Origin: Stieleria magnilauensis
Lineage (GTDB): Bacteria; Planctomycetota; Planctomycetia; Pirellulales; Pirellulaceae
Length of the DNA stretch: 64,000 nt
Direction of reading: 5' to 3'
Assembly: GCA_007753675.1 (NCBI GenBank)
Contig: CP036432.1
Coordinates: 532,394 to 596,393 of the forward strand
Part shown: positions 11,002 to 21,698 of the stretch, piece after piece
Layout: the number at the start of each line of letters is the position of its first letter
How positions within the stretch are numbered: the stretch's first letter is position 1
Program-made: the position numbers and the translations under genes
Notes under the pieces: generated by a model
Told to the model about the DNA's origin: nothing
What the model saw: the letters and a program-made list of their open reading frames with translations, nothing else
Database searches by the model: none

Positions 11002-11874
11002 TCACTCAGCCGCCGGGCGTCCGCCTGGGCGTCCACCTCGATCACCGCCTCGGTCTCCGCCCGGGCCACCGCGACCACCGCGTCCGCCGCCGGGGCCGCC
11101 ACCGTCTCCGCCGCGGCCGCCGAATCCGCCACGTCCTTGGGGTGCCGGCATTTCGAAGGGCTCGCCCTTCATTTCTTCAAACTCTTTTTTCTGCTCACTG
11201 GTCAGCACGCTGACCAGTTTGGTTTCCATGTCCTTTTGAGCTTCCTCCATCTTTTCCCGCATGTTTTCGCGGTCACCGCCTTGGAACAACTCGCGCATCT
11301 TGGACATCATTTCTTCGCGAGCTTCTTCAGCCATCTTTGCCAGTTCTTCTTTCTGCTTGGCGGTCAGCTTCAGTTCGGTTGCGACGCGCTCATTCATCAG
11401 CGCCCCGGCCCGCATCTGCTGGACTTCGATTTGTTCCAGCCGTTCCATTTGCTCTGGCAACAGCACCTCTTCGAGTTGCTCGCGGATCTTCTTTTCGCCT
11501 TCAGCAACCTGCTTCATGTACGCCTGCATTTTGGCGACATTTTCTTCGCTGTCGCGATTCTCACGATCGAAATCGCGTGGGAATTCGACGCGTTCGCGGT
11601 TCTCAGCGACCTTCTTGACGGCCTCTTCCTGGTCGGGCATCAACTCGATTTCTTCTTGGACTTCTTTGACTTGCAACAGTCCCAGGATGGAACCACCGCC
11701 GCGTCCGCCGAAGCCGCCGGGGCCTCCAGGACCGCCACGAAATCCGCCGCCGCCCGGTCGGCCGCCCCCACCCCCCGGTCGGCCCCCGCCACCGCGTTGA
11801 GCCATAACATCAGTGGCGACCATCGCCAAGATTGCCGCGAACAACAGGGCCATTGGGCCGCTTGTGATCTTCAT
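11002..11874 (-). CDS. Gly/Arg-rich exported protein with Spy-like helical core
   Basis: 290 residues from the ATG at 11874. The long open frame upstream of it has no credible start, while the product from here begins MKITSGPMALLFAAILAM and ends its signal peptide at VMAQ. A Gly/Arg/Pro-rich segment follows, then about 180 residues of charged amphipathic helix with 'LTAKQKEELAKM' and 'LTSEQKKEFEEM' motifs, then another Gly-rich tail. LTxxQ-type motifs occur in periplasmic Spy/CpxP-like proteins, so a periplasmic chaperone or stress role is possible but not shown. A good terminator follows. The Gly-rich ends could bind nucleic acid or polyanions. Confidence 0.6.
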   Translation of the reverse strand: MKITSGPMALLFAAILAMVATDVMAQRGGGGRPGGGGGRPGGGGFRGGPGGPGGFGGRGGGSILGLLQVKEVQEEIELMPDQEEAVKKVAENRERVEFPRDFDRENRDSEENVAKMQAYMKQVAEGEKKIREQLEEVLLPEQMERLEQIEVQQMRAGALMNERVATELKLTAKQKEELAKMAEEAREEMMSKMRELFQGGDRENMREKMEEAQKDMETKLVSVLTSEQKKEFEEMKGEPFEMPAPQGRGGFGGRGGDGGGPGGGRGGRGGPGGDRGGDRGGRPGGRPAAE

Positions 11875-12123
11875 TGATTTCGATTCCCAGAGATTACAGA
11901 AAGAGAAGTTGGCTGCGGAGAAGTTCCGCCGTGCTTTGAAGCCGTACATCGCCCCACGACATTGCCCCAGACACTGCGATCGCAATGGATGGAATTCGTC
12001 GAGAGTTACCCTGTTCAAACCACGCCAAGGCGGCAGGGTTTCACGAAAGATCGAGTTTTTTGCCAAAAAGAAAGGCAAAAAACGATGCGGCCAGAAACGC
12101 GGCGGCCGATTCAGGCCCGGCCG

Positions 12124-14763
12124 CTACGACTTCACCACCGGATTGCTCCGTAATTCACGCTGGGCCCGCTGCAGAAACTGCATCGCGTCGATCGGGGTCA
12201 TCGAATTCAGGTCCAAGCTCTGCACCTGGCTCAGCACCGGATGGTCGGAGAACCCGAACAGGGTCAGCTGGTAGGAGCCGCCGCCGCGGTCGCTGTGTCC
12301 CTGGGGTGGAGCGATCGAGGGCCGGTCCAGAGCGTCTCGGTGGTCGATTTCCAATTGCGCCAGCACGTCTTTGGCACGCTCGTTGACTTCGCGAGGCACG
12401 CCGGCCAGGCGGGCGACGTGGATCCCATAGCTCTTGTCCGCGCCGCCGGGAATGATCCGGTGCAAAAAGACCACTTCGTCATTCCACTCTTTGACGGCCA
12501 CGTTCAAATTCGACACCCGCGGCAGCGACTCTTCCAACTGAGTCAGCTCGTGGTAGTGCGTCGCAAACAGGGTCCGGCAACCGATCTGTTCGTGCAAGTG
12601 CTCGGTGATCGCCCAGGCCAGCGACAGCCCGTCATAGGTGCTCGTTCCGCGGCCGATTTCATCCAGGATCACCAGGGACCGCGACGTGGCGGTATTGAGA
12701 ATCCGCGCCGTTTCGACCATCTCGACCATGAACGTACTCTGCCCGCGGCTGAGTTCATCGCTGGCTCCCACGCGGGCAAAGATCCGGTCGGCGATCCCGA
12801 TCAACGCGGATTCGGCGGGCACAAACGACCCGGCTTGAGCCAACAAAGTGATCAAGGCGACTTGGCGGATGTACGTGCTTTTGCCCGACATGTTGGGGCC
12901 GGTGATCAGCAGGATCATCCCGGTCTCGGGGGCGTGAACGCAGTCGTTGGGGACAAATTCTCCCTGCGGCAACGTCACGTCCAACACCGGGTGCCGGCCC
13001 GCTTCGATTCGCAACACCGAATCGTCGGTCATCTCCGGCCGCACCCAACTTCGCTGTGCGGCCAGCTCGGCCAGGGCCGCGAGCACATCCAGTTCCGCCA
13101 TCGCAACGGCAACTTCCTGCAACGTCGCCAGATGATGGTGGGTACGCGTCCGCAAGTTATGAAAGATCAACTGTTCCCGTGCGGCGGCTTTTTCATCTGC
13201 GGCCAGGACTTTCTCTTCGTATTCTTTTAACTCCGGCGTGATGTATCGTTCGCAGTTCTTCAGCGTTTGTTTGCGAATGAAATCCTCGGGCACCTTGTCC
13301 TTGTGAGCGTTGGTGACTTCCAAGTAGTAGCCGAAGACCTTGTTGTAACCGACTTTCAAGTTGGGAATGCCGGTCACGTCCATCTGACGTTGTTGGTATT
13401 CCAGAATCCACTGTTTTCCGCCGGCGGCCAACTCACGCAGCGAATCGAGTTCGGGGTCGAATCCCTTGCGGACGAAATTTCCGTCGGCAGCATTGAGCGG
13501 ACATTCATCGGCCAACGCCGCTTCCAGTTCGCTGCGCAACTCCGGACACAGGTGCAAATGCGACTCCAAGTGCATGATCCGCTTGGGTTTGCGTCCGGCC
13601 AACTTGGCTTTCAGCGTCGGCAATCCCGCCAGCGTTCGAGACACTTGCTGCAGATCCCGCGGCCCCGTCCGACCGGTGGCGATTCGCGCCAGCAGTCTGG
13701 TGATGTCGTAGGTCTGTTTCAGGGTCGACCGCACATCGCTGCGGAGGGATGCTTGGGTAAAGAATTCTTCGACCGCATCGTGTCGCTGGCAAATCGCATC
13801 GATTTCGACCAACGGCGCGGCGATCCAATCGGCCAACATCCGCGACCCGGCCGACGTGCACGTCAAGTCGATCGCATCGACCAACGACCCGGCCCGCGAC
13901 GAGGTTCGTAGCGTTCGTGTGATCTCCAGACTTCGCCGCGTCGACGCATCGATCTCCAGCACGCCGCTGCGGTGGTGCGCCGAGATGGATCGAAAATGAT
14001 CCAGCCCAGCGGGTTGTGTTTCCTGCAGATAGGTCAGTGCCGCGCCGGCTGCTCGAACTGCCGCGGTGTCGTCGTCGCGAAAGCCAAACCCTTCGAGCGA
14101 ACCGACCGAGAACTGCTTGCACAGTAACTCTACCGAAGCATCTTCGGCGAAGCTCCAAGCCGGCCGCGCCGTCCAGGACCACGGGGCGGTGGAATCCGGC
14201 GAAAATTTGGCGTCGTCTTCGCGGTAAATCACTTCCGCCGGACCGATCCGCGCCAATTCGTCTTCGACTCGCGAAACGGGAAATACCCCGGCGCAGAACC
14301 GTCCGCTGGAAAGTTCCGCCCAAGCGATTCCCGCGACCGGTTCATCGGTTTGCTTCTTGCCTTTTCGAGGCGTGTGCAACACCACGGCGGCCAAATAATT
14401 CGCTTCCCGCGGATCGAGCAAGTCATCGTCGGTCAGGGTCCCCGCGCTGACCAGACGGGTGATTTCTCGTTTGACCAGCCCCTTGGCCTGTTTCGGGTCT
14501 TCGACCTGTTCACAGACCGCGGCCCGGAACCCCGCTTGGATCAGTTTGCAGAGGTAGGAATCGAGTTGGTGATGGGGAAACCCTGCCATCGCCGTCGGGT
14601 TCGCACTGTCTTTGTCGCGGCTGGTCAGGGTCAGCCCGAGGACTCGGGCGGCCGTCTTGGCGTCCTCCAAAAACAGTTCATAGAAATCGCCCATGCGAAA
14701 AAGCAGCAATGCGTCGCCGCAAGCCGCCTTCGCCTCGTGGTACTGTTTCATCATCGGAGTCAT
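12124..14763 (-). CDS. mutS: DNA mismatch repair protein MutS
   Basis: 879 residues, standard MutS1 length. The N-terminal mismatch-recognition motif is GDFYELF, with the Phe and Glu that contact the mispair. Connector, lever and clamp domains follow, and the C-terminal ATPase has Walker A GPNMSGKSTYIRQ (about residue 620), Walker B LVILDEIGRGTSTYDG and the TLFATHYHEL signature. It starts MTPMMKQYHEAK, aligning with the usual beginning. It acts with MutL on replication errors; no mutL is in the window. uvrB lies upstream on the same strand, 307 bases away, with a long hairpin between, so the two are probably separate transcripts. Confidence 0.97.
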   Translation of the reverse strand: MTPMMKQYHEAKAACGDALLLFRMGDFYELFLEDAKTAARVLGLTLTSRDKDSANPTAMAGFPHHQLDSYLCKLIQAGFRAAVCEQVEDPKQAKGLVKREITRLVSAGTLTDDDLLDPREANYLAAVVLHTPRKGKKQTDEPVAGIAWAELSSGRFCAGVFPVSRVEDELARIGPAEVIYREDDAKFSPDSTAPWSWTARPAWSFAEDASVELLCKQFSVGSLEGFGFRDDDTAAVRAAGAALTYLQETQPAGLDHFRSISAHHRSGVLEIDASTRRSLEITRTLRTSSRAGSLVDAIDLTCTSAGSRMLADWIAAPLVEIDAICQRHDAVEEFFTQASLRSDVRSTLKQTYDITRLLARIATGRTGPRDLQQVSRTLAGLPTLKAKLAGRKPKRIMHLESHLHLCPELRSELEAALADECPLNAADGNFVRKGFDPELDSLRELAAGGKQWILEYQQRQMDVTGIPNLKVGYNKVFGYYLEVTNAHKDKVPEDFIRKQTLKNCERYITPELKEYEEKVLAADEKAAAREQLIFHNLRTRTHHHLATLQEVAVAMAELDVLAALAELAAQRSWVRPEMTDDSVLRIEAGRHPVLDVTLPQGEFVPNDCVHAPETGMILLITGPNMSGKSTYIRQVALITLLAQAGSFVPAESALIGIADRIFARVGASDELSRGQSTFMVEMVETARILNTATSRSLVILDEIGRGTSTYDGLSLAWAITEHLHEQIGCRTLFATHYHELTQLEESLPRVSNLNVAVKEWNDEVVFLHRIIPGGADKSYGIHVARLAGVPREVNERAKDVLAQLEIDHRDALDRPSIAPPQGHSDRGGGSYQLTLFGFSDHPVLSQVQSLDLNSMTPIDAMQFLQRAQRELRSNPVVKS

Positions 14764-15070
14764 GGCGGAAATCGTACCTGTCGGGGACGCCGATTAACAG
14801 CCTGCCAGCGGCAAACTTCGCGACGTTTCCCCCAGTTCACGCCACCCGGATTCCGGTCAGCGAAACTCTGCGGGACACGGACGGCGCTGCCTGGCGGAGC
14901 GGTAGGAAGATTTTGGAGGTAGGAAGATGGGATCTGTCGATCGGATGGTGCGTTCCGTCATTTTCTTACCTCCGAAATCTTCTTACCAGCATTCCACAAC
15001 GGCTAAAAACGGGTGCGCGAACGCCTGCACCCATCGATTGACGCCCGTTGTGATTTGATGTCCACGCCGA
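14764..15070. other. mutS-uvrB intergenic region with long hairpin
   Basis: No gene is supported in these 307 bases. They hold the hairpin at 14901-14987 and the mutS promoter region. Confidence 0.4.
14901..14987. repeat. Long inverted repeat, 29-bp arms with internal direct repeats
   Basis: Arms 14901-14929 and 14959-14987 flank a 29-base loop. The four mismatches between the arms are all transitions that become G-U pairs when the plus strand is transcribed, so plus-strand RNA could form an unbroken 29-bp stem. Each arm holds a near-repeated GTAGGAAGAT unit at its two ends. It lies after uvrB and before mutS. A role as terminator or as a repetitive palindrome is possible. Confidence 0.75.
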
Positions 15071-17212
15071 TCAACCGCGTTTGGGTCTCGGGATCTTGCT
15101 GCGGCTCCCCGTCCCCTTGGTTCCCTTGCGTCGCCCGCGTTGACTTTGCCGGCCCGTTGCACTGGACGGTTTGTCGACTTCGACGTCCGCCAACGGTTTG
15201 CCGATGTTTTCTTTCAGTTGCAGGACTCGGTCTCGCAGCTGTGCCGCACGCTCAAACTCCAAGTCCTCCGCGGCCGACAACATTTCTCGCTCCAACGCTT
15301 CGACGAATTCGAGCGTGATGTACGTCGTTTCGGATTCCTCCTGCGCCTTTGCGATCGTTTTTCGTCGTTTGGCCGCGTCGGTCTCGATCCCCGCCTTGAT
15401 CTTTTTCCGCACCGTTTCGGGCGTGATCCCGTGTTCTTCGTTGTACGCCTGTTGAATCGCGCGACGCCGTTCGGTTTCACCGATCGCCAATCGCATCGAT
15501 TCGGTCACTTTGTCGGCATACAAGATCACTTTGCTGTTGGCGTTGCGAGCCGCCCGCCCGATGGTTTGTATCAAGCTGGTTTCGCTGCGCAAGAAGCCTT
15601 CTTTGTCGGCGTCTAGAATCGCCACCAAAGAGACTTCGGGCAGGTCCAAGCCTTCGCGAAGCAGGTTGACGCCGACGAGACAATCGAAATGCCCGGCCCG
15701 AAGTTCTTGCAGCAGATCCACTCGCTCGAACGCATTGAGTTCACTGTGCAGCCAACGGCAACGAACGTTTTGCTCTTGGAAGAAGTTCGCCAAATCCTCC
15801 GCCAACCGTTTCGTCAACGCGGTGACCAGTACCCGTTCGTCTCGTTCGGCTCGGATACGAATTTCGTTGATCAAGTGATTGACTTGGCCACGCGCCGAAA
15901 CGACTTCCACCTCGGGATCCAACAATCCCGTCGGTCGAATGATTTGTTCAACCACTTCGCCACCGGTGCGTTCCAATTCGTAATCGCTGGGCGTCGCGCT
16001 GACGAAACAAATCTGACCGGTTCGCTCTTCCCACTCTTCAAATTTCAACGGCCGATTGTCCAGCGCACTGGGCAGCCGAAACCCGTGATCAACCAGCGTC
16101 AACTTTCTGCTGCGGTCACCGGCGTACATCGCGCGCACCTGGGGCACCGTGACGTGCGATTCGTCGACGAAGGTGATGAAGTCATCGGGAAAGAATTCGT
16201 ACAGCGTGTCTGGCGACGAACCCGGTGCTTTGCCCGACAGCGGCCGAGAGTAGTTTTCGATACCGGGGCAATGGCCCACTTCGGCCAACATCTCGAGATC
16301 AAATCGAGTCCGCGCCGACAGACGCTGCGCCTCGAGCAACTTGCCTTGCTTTTGAAATAATTCCAACTGATGCTTTAATTCCGCACGGATCACGCTGATC
16401 GCCCGCTTGATGCGATCGTCGGGCATCACAAAGTGTTTCGCCGGGTAGACGAAGACCTGGGAGAGTGTTTTGACGGTTTCGCCGGAGACGGGTTTGATGA
16501 TCGAAATCTGGTCGATCTGGTCCCCCCACATTTCGATCCGATACGCAAACTCTTCGTAACTGGGCCACAATTCGATGCTGTCGCCACGCACACGAAACTT
16601 GCCGCGTTCAAACGCCATGTCGTTGCGTTCGTACAACACGTCGACCAACTTTAATAGCAAGTGATCGCGGCGAATCGATTCGCCCCGCGTCAGACTGACG
16701 ACCAGTTGCTTGTAGTCCTCGGGTGAACCCAATCCATAGATGCTGCTGACCGAGGCAACGATCACGACGTCGCGTCGGCTGACCAGACTGCTGGTGGTGG
16801 CCAATCGCAGTCGATCGATTTCTTCGTTGATCGAGGCGTCTTTTTCGATGTAGACGTCGCGCTGGGGAATGTAGGCTTCGGGCTGATAATAATCGTAATA
16901 GCTGACGAAATAGTGGACCGCGTTCTCGGGAAAGAACTCTTTGAACTCGCTGTACAACTGGGCGGCCAACGTCTTGTTGTGGCTGAGCACCAACGCCGGG
17001 CGGCCGACGTTGGCAATCACGTTTGCCATGGTGTAGGTCTTTCCGGTTCCGGTCGCACCGAGTAGCACCTGCGCGGACGAGCCGGAGTTAAACCCCTTGG
17101 TCAACTGTTCGATCGCTTGGGGTTGGTCACCGGCCGGTGGAAACGGCTGGTTGAGATGAAACTCGGCCCGGGGCAGCTCCTTGGCGGTTTGCAGCTCTGT
17201 TTGTTCGTCCAT
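15071..17212 (-). CDS. uvrB: Excinuclease ABC subunit B
   Basis: 713 residues from the ATG at 17212 ([18 protein letters not shown]). The frame extends 154 codons further upstream but without family similarity. UvrB is the DNA-damage verification helicase of nucleotide excision repair, loaded by UvrA and partner of UvrC. Seen are Walker [16 protein letters not shown], the damage-probing beta-hairpin region [20 protein letters not shown], helicase motifs [11 protein letters not shown] and [10 protein letters not shown], and a C-terminal UVR domain ([20 protein letters not shown]) that binds UvrC. The tail is rich in Lys, Arg and Gly. It diverges from the GMC oxidoreductase gene. Confidence 0.97.
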   Translation of the reverse strand: MDEQTELQTAKELPRAEFHLNQPFPPAGDQPQAIEQLTKGFNSGSSAQVLLGATGTGKTYTMANVIANVGRPALVLSHNKTLAAQLYSEFKEFFPENAVHYFVSYYDYYQPEAYIPQRDVYIEKDASINEEIDRLRLATTSSLVSRRDVVIVASVSSIYGLGSPEDYKQLVVSLTRGESIRRDHLLLKLVDVLYERNDMAFERGKFRVRGDSIELWPSYEEFAYRIEMWGDQIDQISIIKPVSGETVKTLSQVFVYPAKHFVMPDDRIKRAISVIRAELKHQLELFQKQGKLLEAQRLSARTRFDLEMLAEVGHCPGIENYSRPLSGKAPGSSPDTLYEFFPDDFITFVDESHVTVPQVRAMYAGDRSRKLTLVDHGFRLPSALDNRPLKFEEWEERTGQICFVSATPSDYELERTGGEVVEQIIRPTGLLDPEVEVVSARGQVNHLINEIRIRAERDERVLVTALTKRLAEDLANFFQEQNVRCRWLHSELNAFERVDLLQELRAGHFDCLVGVNLLREGLDLPEVSLVAILDADKEGFLRSETSLIQTIGRAARNANSKVILYADKVTESMRLAIGETERRRAIQQAYNEEHGITPETVRKKIKAGIETDAAKRRKTIAKAQEESETTYITLEFVEALEREMLSAAEDLEFERAAQLRDRVLQLKENIGKPLADVEVDKPSSATGRQSQRGRRKGTKGTGSRSKIPRPKRG

Positions 17213-17481
17213 CCTGTTCGTCACCGGGGTTGTCGCCAAAGGGTTGGTTTCACGTCGAATTATCACCCACACGGGGAGACGGCCCAAGGCCACATCGACT
17301 CCGGTGGCGTTGTAATCGGCAAGATCACTACCGCAGAGCGGTTCTGGCGGATCACCCCGCAGACGCGACAATTTGGCTCGAAATTGACTCTGGCGTGGAC
17401 GATGACGAGCGAAAACGGGTTGTTTTCTCCCCAGCAGAAGCAATCGATTCAGAAACAGACCATGGACCAAGGAAGGCCCTG

Positions 17482-19818
17482 ATGGACGATTTGTCTTCGC
17501 TGGAAAATCTGTCAGAACTCGGCACCGCCGCACTGGCGAGCGAAATCCCACGGCGGCAATTCGGCAAGGGAGCCCTGGCCGCCGGCATCGTTCCGCTGAA
17601 CCTGTTCGGCTGGGGAGAAAAACCGAAGCAAGATTGCCCGATGAATACGATTCGCGAAAAGCGTTTCGACACACTCGTGGCCGTCATGGCCGCACAAATC
17701 GATGCGCTGTGGTGCGGACGCCAAGGCGACAACGCCTGTCAAGTCGCCAACGATTTGCTGCGGTACGCCGACTACCTGCCCCACCGGATGCAACTGGGCA
17801 TCAGCGTCGCGCTGCTGTGGCTCGATGTCTACAGCGTCAAACACACCGCCACGCGGCTGAAGCACCACACGCCCAAGGGGGTGCAGCGGGTGCTCAATCA
17901 GGGTGAAACCCCGAGGCGAAACGGGGCGCCGCCGTTGATCTTGTGGGACGAGGATCACCTGCTGCACCTGGCGGTCAGCGGATTGGCGATGTTGGGGCGA
18001 TTGGTGATCCACTCGCGCGCTCCCGCCCGCCGATTGATCGGATTGGGCTGGAGCAAGAAATGCGAACGCGTTTCCAATTTGGTCTCACTGCCCGCGCCGC
18101 CGTTGGCTGATCTGAGCGAGCACTATGACGTGGTCATCATCGGCAGCGGCGCCGGCGGCGCGACCGCAGCAACGCGGTTGACGGCGCAAGGGCGAAAGGT
18201 CTTGATTTTGGACTATGGTGATTTCGTCAGCCCCGATGCGCTGGTGCAACGCGTCAAAGACTCCGACGGAAACGTGCGGCTGGCACCGCCGCGAAGTGAT
18301 GAAGTGCTCGCCCGGCTCTACAAAGACGCCGGCGGCCAGATCAGCGGCGGGCTTGGCAAGGTCGATTCCAAGTTGGAATTGATCGTGCCCCACCTGCGAA
18401 AGAAGATTCCGCCGCGACAGACCATCAACATCTGTCAGGCCAAGGTGTTCGGTGGCGGTCCGTATGTGAACAACGCCATCCACTTGCCGATTTCGCGGGA
18501 GATCTACGAAACCCAGTGGGCCGGACGACAACCCACTGGCGTCGACTACGATCAGCTTGCGCAACTGATGGAAGGCATCAACCACGAACTCGGGGTCAAC
18601 ACGGCGGTCACCGAATCGCAAATCAGCGACCGCAGCATGCGCTTCGCCGAAGGCTGCCGTGCGGTCGGCGAAGAGGTGCAACCGCTGCCGGTCGCCATGC
18701 GCCGGCAATGTTTGGGATGTGGAAGCGACAATTCCGTCGACAGCTTTGGCGACCACATCGGCGATCTGCATCCGTACTCTCCCGGCGGTGCGAATAGTTT
18801 TCTAGTCCAAGCGATGCACAATCCCGAGCCCGCGCGGGTTTCCTATCGGACCGAAGCCACGCGGATTCGTGTCCAGGCCGATGACAGCGGCCAACCCATC
18901 GTCACGGGGGTCGATGTCACACGCGTGGAAGACGACGGGTGCCGCACCCGCGCGACCGTCACCGCAGACCAATACGTCGTTGCCGCGGGCACCGGGCCGA
19001 CGACCAAGTTGATTGCCCAGGGCCTGAAATCCGCCGGCTATCGGAATCGAAACCTTGGCAAACGATTCACCGCAAACGTCGGCACGGCGGTGTATGCGAT
19101 GTTTGACAAACCGATTTGGCCGTCCGACTCCGATCGCCCCGAACCCGGAGTCACCCAGTGTTTCCTCGTCGACCGGCGAATGGTCGAGCGAGACGGCCGG
19201 ATCGTGGAAGAACCGACGCTGGAGAACTGGTTCCATTTTCCCGGCACCGTTGCGCTGGCGCTGACCGGATGGTTCCAGGAATTCGCTTGCACGATGCGCC
19301 GGTTCAATCATCTTTCGATGGCCGGTATCGTCGTGCCGACCCAAGTCAGACCGTGCAATTCGATCGATGCTTGCGGCAACATTCACCTCTCTCTGGACTG
19401 TGATGAATTTGAGATTCTGTTGCTCGGTATCCGACGCATCGCCAGAATCTATTTTGCCGCAGCGACGCCCGATGACGGAGTCACGCTGCATCTGCCGACC
19501 AAAGCAATGATGCTGCGCGGTGTACGCCCGCTGCGGATCCGTGATATGAACGATTTGGATTGGGCGATCGGCGAGATCCGACGGCGCGGTCCGGCGTTCA
19601 TCAATTTGTTGACCACACACGGACAGGGTGGCGCTTCGATCGGAGACGTGGTCGATCCGCAATCCTTCCTTGTCAAAACGGATTGTGGCCGGCACGTCTC
19701 GAACCTGGCCGTCGCCGATGCGTCTCTCTTTCCGGCCGGTTGTGAAATCAACCCCCAGCTGACGCTCAAGGCCTTGGCCACGATCGCAGCCGAACAGGTG
19801 ATCCGGCGGACGGCGTGA
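17482..19818 (+). CDS. GMC-family FAD-dependent oxidoreductase with N-terminal extension
   Basis: 778 residues from the ATG at 17482, chosen because GGAAGG lies 5 bases upstream; the frame before it has no family character. Residues 1-45 contain a twin-Arg motif ([10 protein letters not shown]) before a hydrophobic stretch, so Tat export is possible. About 150 helical residues follow, resembling in position the small subunit-3-like partner fused to some GMC enzymes. Then comes the FAD-binding Rossmann motif [17 protein letters not shown] (about residue 216). The C-terminus ([23 protein letters not shown]) is the typical GMC end. It likely oxidises an alcohol or sugar; the substrate is unknown. 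The MFS gene follows after 178 bases. Confidence 0.85.
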   Translation: MDDLSSLENLSELGTAALASEIPRRQFGKGALAAGIVPLNLFGWGEKPKQDCPMNTIREKRFDTLVAVMAAQIDALWCGRQGDNACQVANDLLRYADYLPHRMQLGISVALLWLDVYSVKHTATRLKHHTPKGVQRVLNQGETPRRNGAPPLILWDEDHLLHLAVSGLAMLGRLVIHSRAPARRLIGLGWSKKCERVSNLVSLPAPPLADLSEHYDVVIIGSGAGGATAATRLTAQGRKVLILDYGDFVSPDALVQRVKDSDGNVRLAPPRSDEVLARLYKDAGGQISGGLGKVDSKLELIVPHLRKKIPPRQTINICQAKVFGGGPYVNNAIHLPISREIYETQWAGRQPTGVDYDQLAQLMEGINHELGVNTAVTESQISDRSMRFAEGCRAVGEEVQPLPVAMRRQCLGCGSDNSVDSFGDHIGDLHPYSPGGANSFLVQAMHNPEPARVSYRTEATRIRVQADDSGQPIVTGVDVTRVEDDGCRTRATVTADQYVVAAGTGPTTKLIAQGLKSAGYRNRNLGKRFTANVGTAVYAMFDKPIWPSDSDRPEPGVTQCFLVDRRMVERDGRIVEEPTLENWFHFPGTVALALTGWFQEFACTMRRFNHLSMAGIVVPTQVRPCNSIDACGNIHLSLDCDEFEILLLGIRRIARIYFAAATPDDGVTLHLPTKAMMLRGVRPLRIRDMNDLDWAIGEIRRRGPAFINLLTTHGQGGASIGDVVDPQSFLVKTDCGRHVSNLAVADASLFPAGCEINPQLTLKALATIAAEQVIRRTA

Positions 19819-19996
19819 ACGAGTGCTTCGCCACCGATTCTTTTGATGGAGTCGACGAGACGAACCCTGCTACTTCATGATGAACACGCACTCGTCGTCT
19901 GGCGTCGACGGGCGTGGCGGATATGATCCCGGTGAGTCGCCCGTTACTCTCTCGATCCGGCCTCCGGTCCGCCGGGAATTTTCCTGAAGCCTTGTT

Positions 19997-21316
19997 ATGA
20001 ATTCTCTTTCCGACCGACTCGCGCGACGGCTGCCATTTTTTTATGGCTATTTGATGCTGCCGATTGCGATGCTGATGCAACTGGGAACCAGCCCCGGTCA
20101 GACGTTCGCGGTCAGTGCTTTCACGCCGTCCTTGCTGGAAAGTTTGGACCTGACGCAAAGCCGGCTCGGTTTGGCGTACATGTTGGGAACATTGTTCGCC
20201 GCCATCCCATTGACCTTCGTCGGCCCCGCGGCCGATCGTCACGGGCTCAAACGGATCGCATCGATCGTCATCGTCGCCCTGGCGTTGGCTTGTCTGTTCG
20301 CGTCCAGCGTCAACGGGTTTTATGGTTTGTTGGCTGCGTTCTTTTTGCTGCGGTTTCTCGGTCAAGGCTCGCTGACACTGTTGAGCGGCAACACGACGGC
20401 GATGTGGTTTCGCAACCGCATCGGACGTGTCTCGGCGGTGCTCAGCATCGGTTCGGCGATCGCGTTTGCTTGGGTTCCCGATTTGCTGGCGAGCACGATT
20501 GAGTCCATCGGCTGGCGGTCGACGTATCAGACGCTTGCAGCCATCCTCGTTCTGACCTTGCTGCCGCTTGTCTTGCTGCTCTATCGAAATCGGCCGGAAG
20601 ACTTGGGTCAGTTTGTCGATGGACACGCCGGACGCCTGTCACCCGGTCACGCCACCACGAGAATGGACACCAGCGCATCGGAACGGCAGATCGAAGTCGA
20701 CCCCGATTCGCTGACCCTGTCTCAGGCGGCGCGGACGGGGTCGTACTACATCCTCGGCCTGTCCAATGTCATTTGGGCGATGGCCGGTACCGGCGTGCTG
20801 TTTTATTTGTTCACCCTGTGCGAGCAGCGCGAACTGCCGTCGGACACCGCCAGTGGATTGTTCAAGATCCTCGGCATGACGATGCTGGCGATGCAACTCG
20901 GCGGAGGCGTCTTGGCGGATTTCGTGCGACTGAACCGGTTGCTCGGCGTTGGGACCGCCATGGTCGCCGGTTCGCTGATCTGGTTGTATCTGGATCCTTC
21001 GGTTCGCGGAGCCCAAGTGTTCGCGGGTCTGTTCGGCGGCGGGCAAGGGATGCTGATCTCGGTCAGTGGTGTTGCCTGGGTCCATTTTTATGGGCGGCAA
21101 CACTTGGGCAGCATTCGTGGAGCGGTTTGGTGCGGCACCGTCGCCGGCAGTGGATGTGGGCCATTGATCATGGGGTGGGTCAATGATGCGACGGGCAGTT
21201 ATGACCAAGCGATTCTCTGCTTCGCCGCAGCCATGACGCCGCTGGCGATCGCGGCCTGGTTCATCCGCCCACCCCAGCCGATCGACGTCCCATCAGCGGC
21301 TCCCAATCAATCGTAA
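19997..21316 (+). CDS. MFS transporter
   Basis: 439 residues with about twelve hydrophobic segments in two halves. The loop between TM2 and TM3 is GPAADRHGLKR, the usual MFS motif-A position (G-x-x-D-R). The central hydrophilic loop (about residues 195-245) follows YRNRPEDLGQ, a motif also common in monocarboxylate/oxalate-type MFS carriers. The substrate is therefore perhaps a small organic acid, at low confidence. It follows the GMC oxidoreductase on the same strand and could import that enzyme's substrate or export its product. A 29-bp perfect hairpin lies 95 bases past the stop. Confidence 0.85.
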   Translation: MNSLSDRLARRLPFFYGYLMLPIAMLMQLGTSPGQTFAVSAFTPSLLESLDLTQSRLGLAYMLGTLFAAIPLTFVGPAADRHGLKRIASIVIVALALACLFASSVNGFYGLLAAFFLLRFLGQGSLTLLSGNTTAMWFRNRIGRVSAVLSIGSAIAFAWVPDLLASTIESIGWRSTYQTLAAILVLTLLPLVLLLYRNRPEDLGQFVDGHAGRLSPGHATTRMDTSASERQIEVDPDSLTLSQAARTGSYYILGLSNVIWAMAGTGVLFYLFTLCEQRELPSDTASGLFKILGMTMLAMQLGGGVLADFVRLNRLLGVGTAMVAGSLIWLYLDPSVRGAQVFAGLFGGGQGMLISVSGVAWVHFYGRQHLGSIRGAVWCGTVAGSGCGPLIMGWVNDATGSYDQAILCFAAAMTPLAIAAWFIRPPQPIDVPSAAPNQS

Positions 21317-21698
21317 TCTGTGGGTGGCTGTTGCTCCGTCAGCTTTTCGATTTAGCGTGCCGCGGAAAAGGGTCAGGCTGCAACTTGCGGAACGGTGAAA
21401 CGATTGCTGGTCCCACGGATGGCAGCGCGAACCCACGGATCTTGATCGCCCTGTCATCCGTGGGTTCGCGCTGCCATCCGTGGGTCTATCTATTAATGGT
21501 TAGCCCGGTGGAAATCGTGAAACGCCCCGTCCAGATTGCATCAACCAACCGCCACGGCATTCGGCGGTTCGATTCCCGGATCGACGATCGGCTGGACACC
21601 GACACGCTTGCCCCCGGCGGCTTGCGGATCGACTATTCTATTGGGCTTCCGATCCATTTCCCTTCCACCGCTCTCCTTCTTCCCAACGGATTTCTGAC
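21317..21698. other. Intergenic region with perfect long hairpin
   Basis: No gene is supported in these 382 bases. The inverted repeat at 21412-21484 and the promoter region of the Gfo/Idh/MocA gene occupy it. Confidence 0.4.
21412..21484. repeat. Perfect inverted repeat, 29-bp arms, 15-base loop
   Basis: Arms 21412-21440 and 21456-21484 are perfectly complementary. Each arm begins and ends with CCCACGGAT (or its complement), so the element holds four copies of that nonamer: two direct, loop, two inverted. No U-run follows on either side, so it is not a classic rho-independent terminator. Confidence 0.9.
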
